64,000 nucleotides of DNA from the NCBI GenBank assembly GCA_029962745.1, contig CM057157.1:10049496-10113495 (forward strand), read 5' to 3'. Positions 21,605 through 32,300 of the stretch are shown here, piece by piece; position 1 is the stretch's first letter; each line of letters starts with the position of its first letter. This stretch comes from Echinometra lucunter (lineage: Eukaryota > Echinodermata > Echinoidea > Camarodonta > Echinometridae). The translations under genes were made by a program, and so were the position numbers. Below the pieces are notes generated by a model. The model was not told the DNA's origin and searched no databases. It worked only from the letters and a program-made list of their open reading frames with translations.

Positions 21605-24600
21605 GTGAGTTCCAAGTATTGTTCTTGATTGGATAAGCACATGTGTAAATTTCATTTAGAAAAAATTAAATTCATGTAAAATATGAATAGTCAAACCAGA
21701 ATCTTACAAACCTTAATGTCAGAAGGTGATCTGGAGAGTGAGCCATGCCCCTCGACTTTGTCTTGGGTACAGTAAAGTTTCAAGATCACCTTGGGCTATA
21801 CAAGTAGTTTCAATCATGCCCCTCAAGGCAATTGATTCTAGATTCTGAATTCTGACAAAATATCTCTCTTGTTAAGGGAAGTCCACCATTGTAAGGGAAG
21901 CGATGCTTTCATTGTGGAGAACCCTGAAAAACTTTTCTACAATAAAACATTATTAATTTTGCCAAGTTTTGTTTTGTATTATTGCACTTAGAAGCCTTGA
22001 TGAACAAGTAGATACTGTATCTATATGTACACAATGCGCTGAAAGATTCTCACATTTTGAGGACTAATCATTTTCCTGGTTCTTCAAGTTAATTTTATTT
22101 TTAGACTATTACCAAGCAAAATGAGTGGATATTTTCATACTGCACTAGTTGACATTTATTGTTTTTTTTTAAAATTTAATCAGTGGTATGGCGATTAATT
22201 TACTAAGAATATAGTTGTTGGTAATTGAACATTTTCTTGGTGGGGATGTGTTTGCATTTCACAAGTCAACATTATTGCTCCTGAATTAATATTTTCCTAA
22301 TTATTATTTCTTGTCATTGTTCTATTGTTGAAGTCATTGTTTTGGATATGGTTTTGGTTTTCTTTGATGAAGGCCAGTTGAATGAGATGCAGTGAAATAA
22401 AGTTAGAAATGAGGAAACTAAAACATTTCTTCTCTCTCTCTTCCCCCCCCCCCCCCCCCTCTTATCAGTATGTAATGCGGAAGACCAAGCTCTCTGGGTA
22501 TATGTTATGGTGCAGAAGTTACAGATCAACATTTGTCTCACAAAATCCCGGACTAGGTGAGTCAGATACTTCAGCTGTTTTAGGATGGAAGCATCCATTA
22601 ATTATCTTTTGTAAAGCTTCATTATTATTTTGCAACTGAACGATGAATATTGGGTCAGTTTTCATGAGTAGAGCATTTGAGAGCATGCAAATGTAAACAT
22701 AGCTCTCATTCATTTTGATGTCAAGGTAATGTTATTCACATTTTGTGAATCACTGATAGAATACCTTGAGCTGTATGTTGATAAAAAGTTTAGCATTGGT
22801 TCACAAGGGGGAGTTTATTTCTTTTTTTCAAGATTTGCAAAAGGCTTGGCACGAACGATCCATATTCCTGTGTGTTGATTTGAAGTATGCTGGAAAAGTA
22901 TGGTGGCCCTGCAGTACGCTCGACAACAGGTCATGTGTGACGTGAATTTCGCATCCCAGGTCCTGAATTTTGCATCTCGGGTTGTGAACTTCGCATCCCA
23001 GGTCACGAATTTTGCGCCACGGGTTGTGAATTTCACGACTGGGATGCAGAGTTCGTGTCATGGGTCATGAATTTCATGAATGGGATGCAAAGTTCGAGCT
23101 ACGGGTCCTGAATTTCGCATCGCCGGTCGTGAATTTCGCATCCGAAATTCAACAGTGGGATGCAAAGTTCACTACCCGCGATGTGAAATTCAGGACCTGG
23201 GATGTGAAATTCACGTCGCACATGACCTGTTGTCGAGCGTACTTCAGGGCCACCATAGAAAAGGACTGGTAACAGGTACACATTGACCCTTTTCCTTTTG
23301 CAATTTAGATTTCTCAACAATCAGCCGTCGGATGGGTGCCCTCTGGCAGACCTTGGATGAGGAGGAGAAGAAGCTGTGGCGCAAGAGAGAGATCACTGTC
23401 AACACAAAGGTGCCCCTGAAGCGACTCAAGGGCAAGGAGGGGATATCATTATCTTCTGATACCCCACCCTTCCGCCTCAAAACACCGGAAAAGGCCAAAC
23501 CCAAGATCAAGAAGCTTGTGTCAGGCAAGAAGAAGGCCTCTGCCAAGAAGAAAGTGAGTACGCCAGTGAAGATCGCCCCACCCAAGTGGAATCCCATCGA
23601 CTGTGCTGCCTACCTTAGACTGCTGGGAGAGTCTCTGAGTGATGTGGGAGGCAAGCTGCAGACTCACAAGGTGAATAAGATCTCAAGATTTGGGAGGTTT
23701 TCAAAGAAAGAGTGAACTTTTGAGAAGTTAACTTTGATTTCTATTCTTTAAGTTCTTAATATCAATCTTTTATATATTTGTGCAGTGGAAAGTTGGTATA
23801 AGGTGAAGCGAGGATGTTGGGGAAAAAATTACCTTGTTATATCTGAAATATTGTATGTTGTTGCATTCCTGCTCTTAATAATATTCCACTATTCCACTGC
23901 ACCGATATTTTCAATATAAATGATTTATGGAACCAAATGGGCAATGTGTATGAGTGATTCAAACATACTAGATCACATTCTCAGTTCCTAAGCAAATTTC
24001 AGGCAAAGATATTAACTCATCATTTTACTTCTTATTTCATTTGTTTGAGGAAATCACAGAGACTGCTTTCAAAGCTTTTTTTTTTTTTTGGGGGGGGGGG
24101 GGGGGGCAGGAGGGGCGTTTGTCTCTTCAAGATGTTCATTTGAATTGTAAACGCTTGTTATGTATTACACAAGCATTTCGGCAGTGCATCTCCCTATATT
24201 TCTCAATTCTATACAGGATGATATTGAAGTACATGGTAGTGTGTCTGTCATGTTAGACTCCATGCTGTGTGCTCTAGGCCCTCTGCTGTGTCTTACTGAA
24301 CAGGTTCCTGAGCTCAATGTAGTCCATAAGAAAACCAAGGTAGGTGTGCTATCAAAGAATACATGAAATGGAATACATGTAGTGCTTTTCCCAAATTACA
24401 AGTTGCTAGATGTACAAATCAGTAAAATGGTTTTGTGAAAGCATCTATAAAGGGATACATGTACATGTATGACACTGGGCTGTCATGTGTGTTTGCATTG
24501 GACTTATGCTGTAAAATTTGAATACTCAAAGTTGACCGGACAAACGTAAACCAACCTCCCTCTCAGCCCACATTTATAGGCTCTCTGCATGTCTCTGGAT

Positions 24601-25769
24601 CATGATTGACACCACTGACGTGAGGTTAGTGTGTGTATTACATGCAACTTACACACACACACACACACACACTGAACTCTATGCAATGAGTAAACACACC
24701 ACTGCCACTGACCAACACAAAGCATGCAATGAACATACACTGGGATGTATGTAGAGCTAGAGGTCAGAAATAGTTCATGCGAGTGATTAGAGACACTCTC
24801 ACAATCACTTTCATGCATGTTCATTAATTTTACGTAGATTGCCAGTGTCATATCCCTTTAAGATTTGTATGGAATGTAAAGTTGTGATCCTTTAAAGGAG
24901 AATGCAACCCCGGCATTAGTGTGCTCTTAATTAATAAAGATGGCCAAGAAGAGTAAACAGTGAAAGTTTAACCAAAATTTGACAATCAGTTCAAGAGTTA
25001 TACATTTTGAAAGTTTCAATAAATCCCTATTATGGGGATCCTTGAATTGGCTACTTTTCCAGCATCTGTGATGTCATCGTGGACAACTCTCAATTAATTT
25101 TGGACATAATATTTCAAACAAATTGATTTATATGAAATTTCAAGTTAGGAATCAACATAATTCTTCCCAAAATGCTTGCAGAATTGATGTAGCCATGTCA
25201 TACTCAAGCAATAGATCAAAAGAATTCATATTTTTCTTGAAAATAAAGAAAATGTTAAATTCTGTGTACAAAATGAATAGAGAGTTGTCAACGATGACAT
25301 CACAGATACTGGCAAAATTGCCAATTCAAGGATCCCAATAATAAGGATTTACTCAAATTTTCAAAGTTCATTACTCTTGAACAGATTGTCAGATTTTCCT
25401 CAAACTTTCACTCTTTACTCTAATTGTTCTTCTTCATTCACTGGAAGCACACTGATGTCTGGGTTGCATTCTCCTTTAACAATTTGAGATGACCAAATAT
25501 GTTCCTGTGTATAATGCACCTCCCAAAAAAGTTCCATGCAGTAACCTCCAATGATTGTGAATTTCAGACATCATTTTCTGTGTGTTTGTACTTGTATAAG
25601 CCATGCATTGCAGTTGTATCAGTTAGCACATAAATTCAATATCTTTTTATAATTTTTCCTCATTTTGTTTTGGCTGTTATAACCATTTCCCCCCTTTTCA
25701 AAAAAAAATGTGTCTGTTCTACAGAGTGCTGTACTAGACAACATTGCATACATCATGCCTGGACTGTGA
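20318..25769 (+). CDS. HMGXB4: HMG box-containing protein 4, complete coding region (5 exons)
   Basis: The joined exons 20318-21604, 22469-22556, 23309-23670, 24217-24339 and 25725-25769 give 634 residues, with all introns GT-AG and phases matching. Family members are nuclear HMG-box proteins linked to chromatin and Wnt regulation. The protein starts with a long Lys/Ser-rich, probably disordered region carrying the conserved motif [11 protein letters not shown] (residues 72-82). A single HMG box lies at about 436-490 ([40 protein letters not shown]). The family-specific C-terminus follows ([47 protein letters not shown]). The motif order and ending match vertebrate HMGXB4 (~600 aa) as I recall it. 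The start ATG follows a plausible spliced leader. The gene converges with CPLANE1. Confidence 0.93.
21605..22468 (+). other. HMGXB4 intron 1
   Basis: GT-AG intron. No repeat is recognised except a C17 run (22443-22459) within the polypyrimidine tract, 9 bases before the acceptor AG ends. Confidence 0.7.
22469..22556 (+). CDS. HMGXB4: HMGXB4 coding exon 2 (first half of the HMG box)
   Basis: Acceptor CTTATCAG, donor CTAG/GTGAGT, 88 nt, phase 0 to 1. It encodes [20 protein letters not shown] and continues to QNPGL plus the first base of an Asp codon. The aromatic/Arg pattern is HMG-box helix 1. Confidence 0.92.
22899..23257. mobile_element. Foldback element with internal ~22-bp repeats, in HMGXB4 intron 2
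   Basis: A ~39-bp terminal inverted repeat begins TATGGTGGCCCTGCAGTACG on the left, with one mismatch to the right end read in complement. Both ends are flanked by a direct GAAAAG (22893-22898 and 23258-23263), a plausible 6-bp target duplication. The interior is a string of degenerate ~22-bp units such as GTGAATTTCGCATCCCAGGT that switch orientation near the middle. Short reading frames inside are spurious. Confidence 0.78.
23309..23670 (+). CDS. HMGXB4: HMGXB4 coding exon 3 (second half of the HMG box)
   Basis: Acceptor TGCAATTTAG, donor CACAAG/GTGAAT, 362 nt, phase 1 to 0. It encodes [20 protein letters not shown], a basic linker, and [20 protein letters not shown]. The box is therefore split by a phase-1 intron after NPGL. 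Confidence 0.93.
23671..24216 (+). other. HMGXB4 intron 3
   Basis: GT-AG intron with a T run followed by G17 (24078-24106). No other feature is seen. Confidence 0.7.
24217..24339 (+). CDS. HMGXB4: HMGXB4 coding exon 4
   Basis: Acceptor TCTATACAG, donor ACCAAG/GTAGGT, 123 nt, phase 0 to 0. It encodes [34 protein letters not shown] and VVHKKTK, the conserved C-terminal helical region of the family. Confidence 0.92.
24891..25479. mobile_element. Foldback MITE in HMGXB4 intron 4
   Basis: TTTAAAGGAGAATGCAACCC at the left is complementary to GGGTTGCATTCTCCTTTAA at the right. Further in, CAAGGATCC/GGATCCTTG and TGATGTCATCGT/ACGATGACATCA also pair. The arms are ~200 bp around a ~170-bp centre. A simple (CA)n lies just outside at 24651-24672. 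No coding capacity. Confidence 0.75.
25725..25769 (+). CDS. HMGXB4: HMGXB4 terminal coding exon
   Basis: Acceptor GTTCTACAG. The 45-nt coding part encodes [14 protein letters not shown] then TGA. Its near-identity with the vertebrate HMGXB4 C-terminus, recalled as ending [10 protein letters not shown], fixes this very short final exon. Confidence 0.92.
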   Translation, partial: SAVLDNIAYIMPGL

Positions 25770-25980
25770 TCCCGTTCATGTGGTCATCTATGGACTTACT
25801 GGAAGCATCAGCTGGTGCTCTCATTGCACTATTTATAAGGAAGACTTCATTTGCATGGAGAGGAGTCGGTCTAGCGGTAATGTCTGCAGTCAACTCTACA
25901 AACCGACTCTGATTGGACGCATGTTCACACCCGAGGCACATCTTTTGGATGGTGAAGTTAAGGGTCGGTCCCAAATGTAA

Positions 25981-26265
25981 ATGGGTAATTCCATAAATTA
26001 GGGGTCCAATTTGAGACATTTTTGGTGTCCCTGTTACATATGAAACCCACATAATTTCATGGCTTTTGCTAGAGATGCAGATAGTGGAGCGAGATTTTAA
26101 AGTCATTCTATGCGTGAGGATGCAATATCATGCTTAGAATTACATTAAAATCTTACTCCATCATTGGCGTCTTTGCTCAGAGCCACAACAAACATGTGGG
26201 TTTCTTATGTAACAGGGACACCAAAAATGTCACAAATTGGACCCCTTATTTATGGAATTACCCAA
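25981..26265. mobile_element. Foldback MITE downstream of the HMGXB4 stop
   Basis: GGGTAATTCCATAAATTAGG, then TTTTGGTGTCCCTGTTACAT and GAAACCCACA on the left, are matched in complement on the right, giving a ~68-bp terminal inverted repeat with about four mismatches. It probably lies in the HMGXB4 3' UTR, where it would form a strong RNA hairpin. Confidence 0.78.
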
Positions 26266-27149
26266 ATAATCATATCTGATTGATACACATCTGTAAAAAC
26301 CCAATTACACACTCGCGTCTGTGTAGCCTTCTATCTTCCCCACCCTACCGTCATCTCTTTCTTTCTCTTCTTTATTAAATGTACCAATCACCAAAACACA
26401 TTTAGCTCTGTATGTCGAGGATTAAACGTCCATATACTATATACCAGGGTAGTATATTCAAAATACAGCAGCTTTATAATACATGTATTACTTTGATAAA
26501 GAGATTGCAAGTACAATTACACTCTCAGTTAACATGAAAGCAACTATCTGATGTTGACTAGTCCATGGACATGCACGTGCGGGCATGAATTAGGGCACTT
26601 GTGGAATCGTATAGCCTTTAGAATTGTTTGATCCCTAGAATGCTGATATTATCTGGTTATTTCACACATGCTAGCTTTACACATTTGTTTCCAGGCAACT
26701 GATATATATCTTAACCCCCCCCCCCCCCTTCGGTCCCCTTTATTCCCTCTTCTTTTAGGTACATGCATATATTTATTTTTCTGCCTTCGTTATCTCTCCC
26801 ATTCCATCCCACCATAACTTTAGAATTTTGTAGAAGAATAATCGGGAACTTGGCAAAGTGAAATCATGAAGTCACACCTCTAATACATGCAATAGTAAAT
26901 GAATTAAAAGCCCAAAACTGGATAAATGTCTTTCTGTCATGATCAGCATTATTTTGAGGCCTTTTTTTCCAATCACTCTTTCTTGCTTTAGAATATTTGT
27001 AGTTTTAATTCACCATTATAAACACTGGTCAGAAAAAAAAAAGAGAAATGTTTATATCTTTCTTCATTCAGATAACCTGAGTAAGGTGAAAGCTTAAGGA
27101 GAAAAGGAAAAAATAGAAAAACTTTGAAGAATACTTGCACAATGTAAAC

Positions 27150-27589
27150 CAGTGCTTCTCAACCTTTTTTGCCTCGAGGCCCACCTTCATTCTTGAAAAT
27201 ATTTTGAGGCCCACCTCACAGAATCTCAACGAGAAAAAAATCAATAAAACATGACAAAATAAAATAGAGAACGAATTGTGTCGTAATTACCTGGACCACT
27301 ACATTACCTACATTACATTACAAAATCAAACCTACATGTATGGTTGCAATAAATGAAAGATTGATATAATACCTCCACCCCAAATGTACAGAAATATTTT
27401 TTTTCTTTTAAATAGCACATTGCATTGACAATAATCCATAACTATTGATGTTATTTTCATATGATTTATAAACTCACTTCAATTTGATGTTAACAATATA
27501 GCTGAATTCAAGAATTTTTCCAAAATATTTTGGACTGACCTTGCTGCCCACCTGAGAAAGCTTCGCGGCCCACCGGTTGAGAAGCGCTG
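27150..27589. mobile_element. hAT non-autonomous element with perfect 8-bp target duplication
   Basis: The ends are CAGTGCTTCTCAACC and, in complement, CAGCGCTTCTCAACC. Both are flanked by ATGTAAAC (27142-27149 and 27590-27597), an exact 8-bp target-site duplication. CAGTGNTTCTCAACC is a known terminal motif of Charlie/MER5-type hAT elements. The 440-bp body is AT-rich and lacks a transposase. The intact duplication suggests a fairly recent insertion. Confidence 0.88.
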
Positions 27590-27770
27590 ATGTAAACAAA
27601 GTTGTAAAGTTAATATGCCCAGACATTTTCAGTTATCTTTAATCATATTTATCTTTTTCATTGCACATGTACAGTCACACAAGTTTCCTTTATTCCATTT
27701 TCCTTGATGTAAATATGTGTAAAGAATGAGCTGGTTATACAGCTAAATGTAAATATACTTTGTTAGTCTG

Positions 27771-27776
27771 AATAAA
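27771..27776 (+). terminator. Candidate HMGXB4 polyadenylation signal
   Basis: AATAAA in TCTGAATAAAGGTG, about 2 kb after the stop codon and outside the recognised elements. Earlier AATAAA words fall inside the hAT element. The assignment is tentative without transcript ends. Confidence 0.3.
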
Positions 27777-28984
27777 GGTGAAAATACCTGTACATTAGAC
27801 AAGTCTTGTCTAACTTCTGTTTAGTTTTTTTTTCAAGTATTTGTGTTTCACTTATGGACTGAAATTACCGGCTTTGTAAGTAAGGTACATGTAGCTTTTA
27901 AAGAGAAATTGAAATTCATGTGAAATCACTATTAACAACCCATCATTCAACCCCCCCCCCCCCCTTTATACGTTGTAGGATCATTCTCATCATGGCAGTT
28001 TGCATTAATGGTCTGAATGTTCCTTTAAAGAATGGCAGCTGGTTATCCCCTGCCCAGATCCCAGATGGTCAAAGATAACCGTCCACAGGTTGGTTGCATT
28101 CACACTTATGAACACACACATATGTAACTGCCTGTAATGAAAACAAAATACATGTATTTCAAAATATTCCAAAGTCACTGCAGTGAACTGAAATGCAAAA
28201 GAAGATCAAACTAAAATGGTTGTTAAAGGGGGAAAATACTGTGGATTTCAGATTAAAGAAATAAAGATGTATTTCAAAGTAGAAGGCACTTATAAACTCT
28301 TGACAAAATATTTCAAACTAGACAATCAGGAACTTTTAAAATATAATTGTATAAGTTTGCATAAACAACGGACTTTATTTCTTAACATCACAGAATAATC
28401 TTCAATTAAAGGACTATATCCTTCGAAACAAAAGTAACATTATTTCAAGATTTATATTATAGTACTGGCAGTAAAAACAAATGATAACCTTGTAGTTTAC
28501 CAAAATGTAGGGGCACAAACAGAAGCACCTGGATCACAAATTGCATAATTATTTTTATTTTTTATTTTTTGCTGGACACGTTTTTCGTGCCTTTCCATTT
28601 TGCCAAAGGCAGTATTCTCTATGTTACACTACAAAACGGGGGGGGGGGAGGGGGGGGGACTAGAAGTCTGCAGTACCAAGAAATATGAAAATGAAAAATT
28701 TTTTCAGCACAAGATGTTCATGTAGTATTGGTAAAAGTAGGAATCTTTGAATATAAATACTATTTCTTCTCCCTAATCCACCCATACCTTTACCATGTTG
28801 CACTAAAATAAATATATTTTTCGAAAAGATTTAAAAGAAAAACACCATGTAATCTGAGTTTAAAAAAAACAAAGGTCTTGTATATATACAATTTTCAAAT
28901 CATTTATACTTCTTCACAAATGAATGCAACAATATGCACACAATAATTTGTACAATGTATGTCTTTGCTGATGGAATGTCATTC
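27777..28984. other. Convergent intergenic region between HMGXB4 and CPLANE1
   Basis: No coding exon is recognised. C14 lies at 27951-27964 and interrupted G runs at 28638-28658. TTTATT words (AATAAA on the minus strand) at 28374-28379, 28554-28559 and 28561-28566 are possible CPLANE1 polyadenylation signals. Confidence 0.4.
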
Positions 28985-29188
28985 AATCAATTGTCTCTCA
29001 TTTGATCTACTGAATCCCAGTCAATATTACTCATAATGCTACCAATGCCTACTGATGCAATCTCTTCTAGTTCCTGGATGTAATTCATTCAACTGTCTCT
29101 ATCATTTTATCTACTGCATCCCAATCAATATTACTCATAATACTACCACTGTCTACTGACGCAATCTCTTCTAGTTCCTGGATGTTAT
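28985..29188 (-). repeat. Two tandem partial copies of the CPLANE1 terminal coding segment
   Basis: Just downstream of the CPLANE1 stop, 29085-29188 repeats the last ~104 bp of coding sequence almost exactly. It still encodes LEEIASVDSGSIMSN and DWDAVDKMIETVE, each followed by TGA. A second, more diverged copy at ~28991-29084 encodes IASVGIGSIMSNIDWDSVDQ. Anchor offsets are 94 and 104 bp. They sit after the stop and are presumed 3' UTR, unless alternative splicing or a frame change uses them. Confidence 0.8.
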
Positions 29189-29371
29189 TCATTCAACAGT
29201 CTCTATCATTTTATCTACTGCATCCCAGTCAATATTACTCATAATGCTACCACTGCCTACTGATGCAATCTCTTCTAGTTCTTGGATGTTCACAGCAGCA
29301 GTATAGTCACCATATTCTTCATTTTCAGTATCGCTGATCTCGTACTGAGGTTCTCTAATGGTTGGCAAGCC
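29189..29371 (-). CDS. CPLANE1: CPLANE1 terminal coding exon (window exon 25)
   Basis: Acceptor TTGTTCCAG, 183 nt to TGA at 29191-29189. Encodes GLPTIREPQYEISDTENEEY, GDYTAAVNIQELEEIASVGS and GSIMSNIDWDAVDKMIETVE. An acidic amphipathic ending. Two partial tandem copies follow it. Confidence 0.9.
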   Translation of the reverse strand, partial: GLPTIREPQYEISDTENEEYGDYTAAVNIQELEEIASVGSGSIMSNIDWDAVDKMIETVE

Positions 29372-32300
29372 CTGGAACAAAGAAAGGACATACACACACA
29401 AAGAAATAAATAATAACAAAAGGAAATATGATGAATATTTTCAAACAGCAACAGATAATCATTTAGCATTTGGTCAATGCTAAGCACCTCTTTGAACTAA
29501 AAAACAAACAAACAAACATTTTTACATCAATTTTGGGCCTAAAAAACAATCATCCAAGATGTGCCTTGTACAAACATGCCAAGAAAATATCCAAAATGAA
29601 TATTATTTCAAATCTTTCATGATGAATATTATTTACTGACACAAAAGTTTTATATGTGCCTTTATAATCTGAAAGCAGCTGTCCATTAAAAGTCATAAGA
29701 TGAGGGCTGAGAAAGGGAAGGGGGTGGTGGTTCTAAAAATAACTGCTACATCTAGTGTGTCTGCACTGTAGCATATGAAGCAGCAATTTGCAAGCAAGTA
29801 CAAGAGAACAATGATTACCTCATCTAGATCATCATCTTCCTCCAACAACCTCCTCACATCATCTGATACACTCCACGGACTGAGCCCACTGACATCAGAC
29901 ATCTCGTCATCTGCCCTTCCTGGCTGTCTGGTACTCTTCTCGTACGGTTGGTGTCTGGGAGAAGGGGTACGGAGTGGTGGGGCCTTATGGGTGTAGTATG
30001 TTCCAGTCGGCACAGGTCTGGCACCTGTATCAGTACAATACAAAGAGATTTGAGGGAGTATTATTTCAATGCTCTATCGAGCATTGTGATAAAAATCATT
30101 ACCATGATGAACATGCAAAATAATATAATACTTTTACTCAAGACTTGATAATAAATTATATATTGTGTGGCCATTGCAAGCGTTTTTGTCTCGCCTGCAT
30201 AGCAAGAGCGAGATATAGGCGCCCCTTTTCCAACGGCGGCGGCGTCAACAATACTCTCATTCCAAAAGTTTTCGTTCAATTTTCATGAAACTTGCACACA
30301 AGGCTTATTAAGTATCAAAGATCATGTGGAAGGAATTTCAGGTCACAAAGTCAAGGTCAAAGGTCATTTGAGGTAAAAAAACTTAAATTATGTAGCAAAA
30401 ATTTAACCGCAAGGTTAAGTTTTTGATTTCTCCCCCTCATTTCAAAAGTTTTTGTTCACTTTTCATGAAACTGGTACACAAGGCTTATCAAGTATCAAAG
30501 ATCATGTGGAACGAATTTCAGGTCACTAAGTCAGGATCAGAGGTCATCTGAGGTCAAATGATTAAAGTTATGTTTCAAAAACTTAACCTTAAGGTTAATT
30601 TTTTCATTTTCACCTTCATTTCAAAAGTATTTGTTCAAATTTCATGAAATTTGCCCACAAGGGTCATCAAGTATCAGGAATAATGTGGGATAATTTTAGT
30701 TTATAAAGTTGAGATGAAAGGTCTAATTTGATGAAAATATTATCAGAAGATCAAATTTAATAATTTTTTTTTAAGGATCTATGTACTGTATTCTCTACGC
30801 CTTGGAATAGTATTACTAGATAGATGGTGCAATACAAGTGCATTATATTATATTATTATTATTACATTCTGGCCATTTTAATACCCACCTCTTCATACAT
30901 ATACATGTATGTGACTAGTTTAGAATACTGCCGTTGAAATTTGCGCGATGCAGGCGAGACCGCCAGGGGCGTTCCACTTGTTACATTAAATATTGGTTAT
31001 GGTTCATTCAAAAAAAAATTTTTTTTTTGAAGCCTAAGAGGTAACAGTGAATTTTGCCATTAAAAAGCATCATTTTTGTAGTTTTGTGTCTTGCACATAA
31101 CATAATTTGTTAACTTATGTACTGGGGACATTTTTACTTACTAAGACTTAATCAAGAACAACACTTCAAACTCCACTTTCTGAAAATAGTAAATCATGCT
31201 CACCATAAGCTGTCCTGTATTTCTTTGGAGGAGCACTGGCAGAGGCTTCTGCTGCATTCTGTTTGAGTCTGTCTACATAAGGCACAGGTTCATGGGCCCT
31301 GGGTTTGGCTCTCATACCAGGGTTTATACGAGGACTCACCATAGGCTCTGGGAAGATATCAAGAACAATTTGTAAAGTGAGAAGAGGAATAGAAACTCCT
31401 GGGGGTGTTTCATTAAGTGTCTTGTCTGATTTTTACTGACAAATTTGCTCTCAGCCAATCAGATGCTAAGGATTTCAGTAGCTTATAACAGTTGTGGGTA
31501 AAAATGAATAACAAGACACTTGATGAAACACTCCCCTGTTGTCCTATTGCACCTAGTAATAATGAAGATGGTAGTTCTCAAGAACCCAACTTCCCTGAAG
31601 TAAAAATCGAGGAAGATGTGGAAATTCGGACAATTGATCAAATAAAATACCACGCAGTCCACTAAGTGGATATGATGATCTGTGTTTTCCACTGGACTCA
31701 TCAGCACTGCTTAATTTGTTTGTTTACATTTTGCTTTATCTACACAACCTATTCACCACAAAAATGAAATATCAGAATGATTCCAACTAGTTTTATTCAA
31801 ATGAAATTCATATACCAAGATAACCCTGATTATTATTATTTTTTTTCAAATACTTTCAAGGAGCAGGGTACCGGGTAAAGACCTTACTTCGAGAGTACAC
31901 AAAGCCCCTTTCTATATATTTTGACATTTTGAAGCTCAGGATTGTAATTTTCAGAAGTGCATGGGGAGTGCATGATTACTGTATCTGAAGTTCATTTATG
32001 AAAAAAGTACAAATGATCCGAAAAGTCCAGTCCTGTTCTCACCATCACATCAAAGCATATCACGTGCAATTCCTGTGGAGAGACATCTACTTGAAGAAGT
32101 TCTACAATATGAGTTTAACAAATACAGTGAAAGCTCATCATAAAGAATTCCGATATAATGAGATTCCTGATAAATGTATAACAAGGTTCCAGGTCTTTAT
32201 GTTTTTTTTTTTAATTTTTTTCTTCTATACCCTGATATAAGGGAATTCCTGACACAAGCAATTCCTGATATTACAAGGTAATTTTCATGGTCTTAAGGTC

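Noticed and set aside
22815..23320. Several 70-aa frames with repeated charged units
   Set aside because: They lie in a foldback element made of ~22-bp repeats within an HMGXB4 intron.
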